NCBI GenBank assembly: GCA_033239005.1
Contig: BSQZ01000011.1
Span: 10,684,501 to 10,748,500, forward strand
Source of the DNA: Lamellibrachia satsuma
Taxonomy: Eukaryota > Annelida > Polychaeta > Sabellida > Siboglinidae
Direction: 5' to 3'
Length of the DNA: 64,000 nucleotides
Both the position numbers and the translations under genes were made by a program. The stretch's first letter is position 1; the number at the start of each line of letters is the position of its first letter. Of the stretch, positions 58,580-64,000 are shown piece after piece. Below the pieces are notes generated by a model, which saw nothing but the letters and a program-made list of their open reading frames with translations, made no database searches and was not told the DNA's origin.

Positions 58580-58665
58580 TAAGCGTAGGCTAAGCCTAAG
58601 GCTAAGCCTAGGCTAAGGCTAAGGCTAAGGCCAAAACCTTTGGCCTTAGCCTTAGCCTTTGGCAA
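58580..58665. repeat. GGCTAA hexamer array with inverted GGCCTTAGCC arm
   Basis: About seven imperfect GGCTAA/GGCTAAG units are followed by 'ccaaaacctttggccttagccttagcc', so the two halves pair as a hairpin. The unit resembles the TTAGGC type of telomere repeat, but with one base changed in order and only a few copies. Confidence 0.85.
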
Positions 58666-59684
58666 AGGCAAAACGACAACTTTTACATCGAGCAAGAATT
58701 CCTACATAAAAAAAAACTGGATCAACCTAATTTATGCAATGAGCGTATAAAACATAAACACATATTATTTATTTAAGATTTGCACATATTAAGCAAATAG
58801 TTTGTACAGATTACTAACTATATCACATAGTTTCCGTTAACATTACGGATTTTAGTAATGACATTATTATGTAAACGACGCGAAAGACAGGAAACGGAAG
58901 TTGCCGGCCTCGACGAAAGTCGCGAACTGTCAAATGTCCAGTCTGACGATGGAAGCTGTCAGACCGTGCGAAGCAGACGTTCTGCACACTTATGCACTAT
59001 GCACATAATTGTGGGCTTCTAATAACGTGCCCTACAACAACAAAAGGTTTGCATCCATCGTTATATGTGCCGCCAATTTTATAAGCAGTGCCACTGTCAG
59101 TCGGTGTTGTCACAAACGTTCGCGTTTTTGACAATAAATGACGGCCATGAATCACGGTTGATGACGTCAGTATGTCTTGTTGATGATAGTGGCCGAACGC
59201 AGAAGATTCAACTCACTGATTCCATGTTGTGTTGAACACAATCAGTTGATTTTTGTTACATTAATAAATTACATGGTCATAGTCATGCATAGTCATAGAC
59301 ATAGACTTTAATATAGTCTATACTATAGTCTTTATAGTCCGTTTATACTTATGAAGTTATGTTCAACAGCATTCAGATTTTTTCATTATATTGCATTATT
59401 TTGCATTATTGAATATTACAGAACAATGGCTAGCATCGAGTCTGAGACTGAAGGATTAATAAAATAATATTGTAATTAACTGTTTTCATATTAAAAATGA
59501 AATGTTAACATGTTTTTGCATGTGGGTTTGTGAGCATGTGATACCCCGTCTATGCGTCAGTCTGTGTCAGATCTACCAATTTTCAGGAAATTTCAACAGT
59601 TGATGTCTCAGAATTTGCTTAAATTTTAACCAATTAATAAGTAGCTATACCTGAACACTTCTGCCAATTAAGGAACTAAGCATT
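58666..59684. other. Intergenic, no gene seen
   Basis: A moderately GC-rich patch (58860-59180) has no credible exon on either strand. A short repeated 'catagtcatag' motif lies near 59275-59335. Confidence 0.4.
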
Positions 59685-59790
59685 TACATGCAAATTGTGT
59701 CTGTAACGGCCTATGACGTTAACAGGAGGTAAGCGCCCCAAAACGCACCTGCTATTTTTATCTGTTTTCAGGTGTTTCTATCTTAAGAAG
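59685..59790. repeat. Single-unit paralog of the 57-bp minisatellite locus
   Basis: 'gcatttacatgcaaattgtg', one diverged unit, then 'cacctgctatttttatctg' and 'tttcaggtg' reproduce the flanks and one unit of the four-copy array at 2562-2795. It probably represents the unamplified state. Confidence 0.75.
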
Positions 59791-59970
59791 TTTACAAGAT
59801 ACATATCTGAGATTTGCTGAATGTGTAGACATACTGGAACAGATTATCTGTGCAAGAATGACAGCAAATGACATTCAAGAATGACAGCAAAGGACAATGA
59901 GTAGACCCTGTAACAGGTTGTAAGATTCTCGCTTCTCTTAAGGGCGCGTGCATTCGTTGAGAATACTCAC

Positions 59971-60090
59971 AGTTGTGTAGTAATTGTCTTTGTCGCTCGC
60001 CAGATCGTCTAGCTGCTTACTGATAATACCGCAGATGATCAGATCGGTATAATAAGCCGTGAATGCATCTTCCAGGTTTGCAAGATTTTA
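59971..60090 (-). CDS. Candidate exon, unknown gene
   Basis: The minus strand encodes 'LEDAFTAYYTDLIICGIISK' followed by 'QLDDLASDKDNYYTT' and stops at an ACT|GTGAGT donor. The composition looks protein-like and helical. No clear acceptor was found upstream, and I do not recognise a family. It is on the same strand as the KIF21-like exon, but I could not match it to KIF21. Confidence 0.3.
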
Positions 60091-61157
60091 TTAATGCAGA
60101 AGTGTTCATCGTACAACATAGACTGGTTCACTACCATTGTTCTTGTGTCTCTCATTTAACATTTAAAAGTCTTCAATAAATTTAGTTTTCTAATGGTAAG
60201 GTAGGTATGGGCCAGCGTGGCCCAGCCTTGCCGATAATTCTGAGTCCAAATTGAACGTGGTGCGTTGTAATTTAGATTGCGCGCACCCGTTGTTTTATGA
60301 GTCTATTTCTGGCCTATTTATACCAGAGCTTTCAGAAGAACCCCCGTCTCAGTGGAGGTGCGGTTTTAGGAAATCGAGAAAGCCGTTATTGGCCGATGTC
60401 TGTATACAACTGTCATCCCCGTACATGCTGGAAATGACCGTCGTATGCAAGATATCGGGTCACCTTCTGAACTCCCCAGGACTGGGAGACCTTCTTGTGT
60501 CCTTGGGGACGGTCAGTTGCTAACTAAACTAGTTTCTTATGGCCTGCATTCTAAATCAGGTAAACATTTCTCCCATTTGACAGTCCAGTTATTATTACAG
60601 TTGGGGCGACTCTACCCCTCCCTACTGTGTATACTAAATAATAAGCAAAGCTGCAAACTGGCCACAAACTAGCTTGCCTTACATAAGTTGTATCAACCTG
60701 GGTTTTCTTTATGCTAACGTTAAATTATTGATTAAATATGTCTGCAATGACCACTATCTCTGTTCTTACAATTTTAGGCTGACCAAACCTTACAAGGTGC
60801 ACAAAATAATCTTGTTTTATTTCCGAGAAGTACTTCAGCAGTCTGTATTTCATTGTTGTGTTACAGTACACTGTCCAAATTGCTACCATCTATTGTCAAT
60901 GATACTGTCAATGACCTATGAGATACTGGCAATGACCTATGAGTTCAGTTGGCTGCTACTAGTTCTAGTTGCCATACTTTCAGAATAATTCAGCCTTAAA
61001 CTTTAACTTTTTTTCTATTTTACAAATTTCAGTACCCAAAATGAGAATGTGGAACAAGTTCTATGACCACCAATTTTTAACTGTGTATTTATTCGGTAAA
61101 CAGCATATTAACATTTCAGGATGGTTGATTTTACATGGACTGACCCATATATATAAA

Positions 61158-61160
<3 letters not shown>
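60091..61160. other. Intergenic, unsupported frames only
   Basis: Overlapping plus-strand frames (60251-60523, 60674-60988) show no domain, and none begins or ends at convincing splice sites. An 'atactggcaatgacctatga' motif is locally repeated near 60900. Confidence 0.35.

Positions 61161-61212
<52 letters not shown>
61161..61212. repeat. (GT)n microsatellite
   Basis: About 26 uninterrupted GT units. Confidence 0.98.
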
Positions 61213-61215
<3 letters not shown>

Positions 61216-62930
61216 CGTGCGTGCATGTGAGCTTGACTACAGTAGTGACTAGCATCCTGTATCATGTAGACAGGAACATTGCAAAAAAGAGCATATGTAT
61301 GGTTTAGGAAATAATGTTGCTTAAGATGGAACTTAACATTTTTTATTATAAAGCAAAATACAACAACATTGTCAACAACAACAACCACACTGCCACCGCA
61401 ACTGCTGTCAACACCAGAACTGCTGCCAACACTGCAACTGCTACCACTTGCTGCTGTTTCACAGCTCGAGCCTTTTCATTAATTGAGTTGTATAAATAAG
61501 AACTAATAGTCTTTTCATGCTGTGATTGCAGCATGGCTGAATGCTTCCAAGAGAAGTTCAGTTGGTTTTGGATTCAGGCAGTTGGAATGAACAGATCTGC
61601 CAGGGGGGAGGGGTAGTGCAAACCATTTGAATGTTCCATAGGGCTAGATATCATGACATATAATAAAGTCTTACCTTTTTTACCTAGCAAATTTAGTGTA
61701 ATATCACACAAAATCAAGGAACATTAATACATTTATCAATTGTGTGCTTCCACGATAAATACTCTCAGTGATTCAGAATCTAATTTAAAAACTCTTGGAA
61801 TTTGACATGTTATTTATCTCTCAACGAACATCGTTATAATCTCCAAATAGTCAATACATTGTTACTGTCAGTATTCTCAGTTTCTTGTTTATGTTTTATT
61901 TAAGTTACCAAAATAAAACACTAAATATGCAGCTCTCATCAACATAGGTTATGAATTTAAAGAGATCACTGACAAACACAATTATGATTAAAATGGTGAG
62001 TCCATAATAAGTTGACTCTTGCTGAAGGCCAGACTTGTCCGTTACATTTATTTCTGTTTTTAAATTAAATGGTACATCCAGAAAGCCTCTGGTGAGTCTT
62101 CTTAATTTATGATGAAGCATGGGATTGGCATTGTGCCAGACATTGGAATCTGCCACAAGAAACTTGTGTTGCACACTGTTAGGTGCTGGAACTAGACAAT
62201 GGCAAGACACTAATTGCTTTTCCAGGCATTGTGATGTCATGTTCCAAGGCCAGGCAGTGTGCTATGTCATGTATTGTTGCCAGTTAATTGTTATGCAGTG
62301 GTAGGTGGTAGACACATATTTTCAGAACACAGTTCTGTTTGGTGAAGTATACACGCCGGCTGTTGTTTGTTAATGTGGATCGGATCCAGCTCAGCGTCTT
62401 GTTCAACTCTTCAGCTCTGTGTGTGCCCTTATTCTGAATCAGGTGGGTCGTCTGGTCGCCCTGTCAGCTTGTAGGTTTGGTTTGACAATGTCTAGCACTC
62501 GGAACATTTACTTGACAGACTCTTTAATACTGGGATATTATCCCCGTGATTGTTATATTAGGCCTTGAAATGTTAGGGTAGATGCAGTGTTTGCTCGGAG
62601 TTTATTGAGATCTACACAGTACAGTAATAATTATGTTGTTTGGAAGTGATAGTATTTATTAAAATTTATTTCGGTGGATATTATTTAAATGTGTGCTGGC
62701 TTTTTGCTGACTTTTTAATAAATGTACTACAGTCGTGGACAGAGTGGATATGCTCAGAGTGAAGGGTTGAAGGGGAAGGGGAAGAGGAAGACTGAGGTGG
62801 GAGGACTGTGTGAGGAGAGATTTGGCTGGAGTGGGAAGGGAGTGGAGAACAAGAGCAAGGGATAGGGGGAAGTGGCGGTGGGTGGTGGAGAAGGCAGTGA
62901 AATAGGGTCTGTGATGGAAAAAGAAGGGAA
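61213..62930. other. Intergenic, no gene seen
   Basis: It contains a short CAA/CTG-type low-complexity patch (61360-61460). The rest is AT-rich and without signal, turning purine-rich ('gggaagg', 'gaggag') from 62750. Confidence 0.4.
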
Positions 62931-63065
62931 AAAATCTGTGTCTGGTATCGCAGTGCCTTCAGGGGTAAAATCTATGTCTGGTATCGCGGTGCCTTCAGGG
63001 GTAAAATCTATGTCTGGTATCGCGGTGCCTTCAGGGGTAAAATCTATGACCACTATCGGTGCCTT
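62931..63065. repeat. 36-bp tandem repeat, about 3.5 copies
   Basis: Units start at 62931, 62967, 63003 and 63039: 'aaaatctatgtctggtatcg' followed by 'cggtgccttcagggg'. The period is divisible by three, giving a 12-residue repeat in a plus-strand frame (62872-63129) that otherwise has no recognisable content. Confidence 0.95.
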
Positions 63066-63361
63066 CAGGGATGAAGAGACCAACAGCATGTCTCGTTTAT
63101 GTGCACGCTTTGGTTCCCAAAGGTTTTAGCTGGATTGTTGAAATGCAGAATAATGAAGCAACAATTTTTCCCACGTCGATTACTGTCAGAAAATGATTAT
63201 TGAAGAACAGATAAATGAGACATGACTAGATTTTCTCTGGAAATGCCAAGTTGGCTGTTTTGCTAGATCTTGAACGTCATAGATGAGTAATCTTCAAGTT
63301 TTTCTAAAAAAATTGTAGGGCTTATATTCTCATGCATAATCGCTGATTTCTTTATCACTAG

Positions 63362-63522
63362 GGCGATGGAGTGAACGGCAAATACAAAGGAAGAACTTAC
63401 AGTACCAGTCACAGTGAGGCCAGACTGGACAATGGGGTGGACGTGGTTCTTCTTTTACATCTTACTGGCTGGTTGCCAGGTCAACCCGTCGACCGGGTCA
63501 CCCTGCATCCGCCATGCACCAA
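63362..63522 (+). CDS. Candidate internal exon, unknown gene
   Basis: A 161-nt open segment lies between a good acceptor ('ctgatttctttatcactag') and a good donor (CAA|GTAAGT). In one frame it reads 'GDGVNGKYKGRTYSTSHSEA', then 'RLDNGVDVVLLLHLTG'. The start slightly resembles a CAP-Gly Gly-Lys-Tyr-Lys-Gly pattern, but the rest does not, so I leave it unnamed. Partner exons would lie beyond the right edge or in unrecognised sequence. Confidence 0.35.
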
Positions 63523-63821
63523 GTAAGTGCCTGTATTCACTCAACCTCTAGTTATGACATCATCATGCGGGAGTTTTATTCATATATACACTTTAAGTTT
63601 TTTGTTGGATCCTCAGATGTAATACTCGGCCGTGGTTCTCGGGCACCACTGCCAGTTGAAAGATATTTTATGCGGCTGGCAGTGTACAGCACATCAAACT
63701 TTCAGGTTAGAGTCGGTGGGTCCATAGCGAGTTACTACACATTTATGATTTTACCCTCTGTTTGGGATTTCTTACTTCCCATGGCCAGTCCTCTTGACTG
63801 ATAATAATCCGAACTGAACTG

Positions 63822-64000
63822 AACAATATATTAACAATATGGTAACAATATATTAACAATATGGTAACAATATATTAACAATATGGTAACAATATATTAA
63901 CAATATGGTAACAATATATTAACAATATGGTAACAATATATTAACAATATGGTAACAATATATTAACAATATGATAACAATATATTAACAATATGGTAAA
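63822..64000. repeat. 22-bp satellite, continues past the window edge
   Basis: Eight or more near-perfect units of 'aacaatatattaacaatatg' plus 'gt', with one substitution near 63971. The array is cut by the end of the window. Confidence 0.97.

Noticed and set aside
58580..58665. CRISPR-like or telomeric array
   Set aside because: Units are hexamers without spacers, too few and too irregular for a telomere, and the host is an animal.
61131..61388. His/Thr-rich frames
   Set aside because: Translation of the (GT)n microsatellite.

Overview
The window looks like nuclear DNA of a marine invertebrate animal, possibly a lophotrochozoan; the clade is inference. It is AT-rich and intron-rich, with split genes joined by GT-AG introns (one GC-AG), many minisatellites, and relics of piggyBac, Ty3/Gypsy, FLYWCH-MULE, CR1-like LINE, tRNA-SINE and Kolobok elements. 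No bacterial, organellar or CRISPR features were seen.

Layout. 1-9.7 kb: a broken piggyBac transposase, an unrecognised degenerate coding relic, a Gag relic and several minisatellites. 10.3-14.3 kb: a tandem DNA-level duplication of a gene with an OTU-like protease domain and a 'QYKS'/Cys-rich region (minus strand), then a second Gag relic. 16.7-18.1 kb: a decayed FLYWCH-MULE transposase. 19.1-25.1 kb: eight coding exons of NUDCD1 (plus strand), with the 5' exon not found. 25.9-28.1 kb: a complete four-exon MRPL52 (minus strand), convergent with NUDCD1.

29.7-45.3 kb is the main discovery. A 15.6-kb DNA transposon sits inside a CR1-like LINE copy. The two LINE halves are collinear on either side, the target TTAA is duplicated, and the element ends are imperfect inverted repeats starting AGGGG. 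Its right half carries a three-exon THAP-DDE (Kolobok-like) transposase on the minus strand, with one frameshift. Its left half carries, convergently, a gene for a P2X7-receptor-C-terminus-like Cys-rich domain. That gene is itself split by a 2.4-kb block flanked by 8-bp direct repeats and holding a 151-bp inverted repeat.

45.3-64 kb: the LINE right half, an 84-bp minisatellite, a plausible unrecognised gene whose first two exons join in frame (51.0 and 48.8 kb, minus), an isolated KIF21-type kinesin exon (53.8-54.0 kb, minus), a large ~29-bp minisatellite abutting a degenerate LINE copy, a LINE copy with an unbroken 748-codon reverse-transcriptase frame but no endonuclease, two candidate exons of unknown genes, and a 22-bp satellite running off the right edge.

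NUDCD1, MRPL52 and KIF21 are housekeeping or cytoskeletal genes with no obvious shared pathway. The coherent unit is the composite Kolobok-like element.
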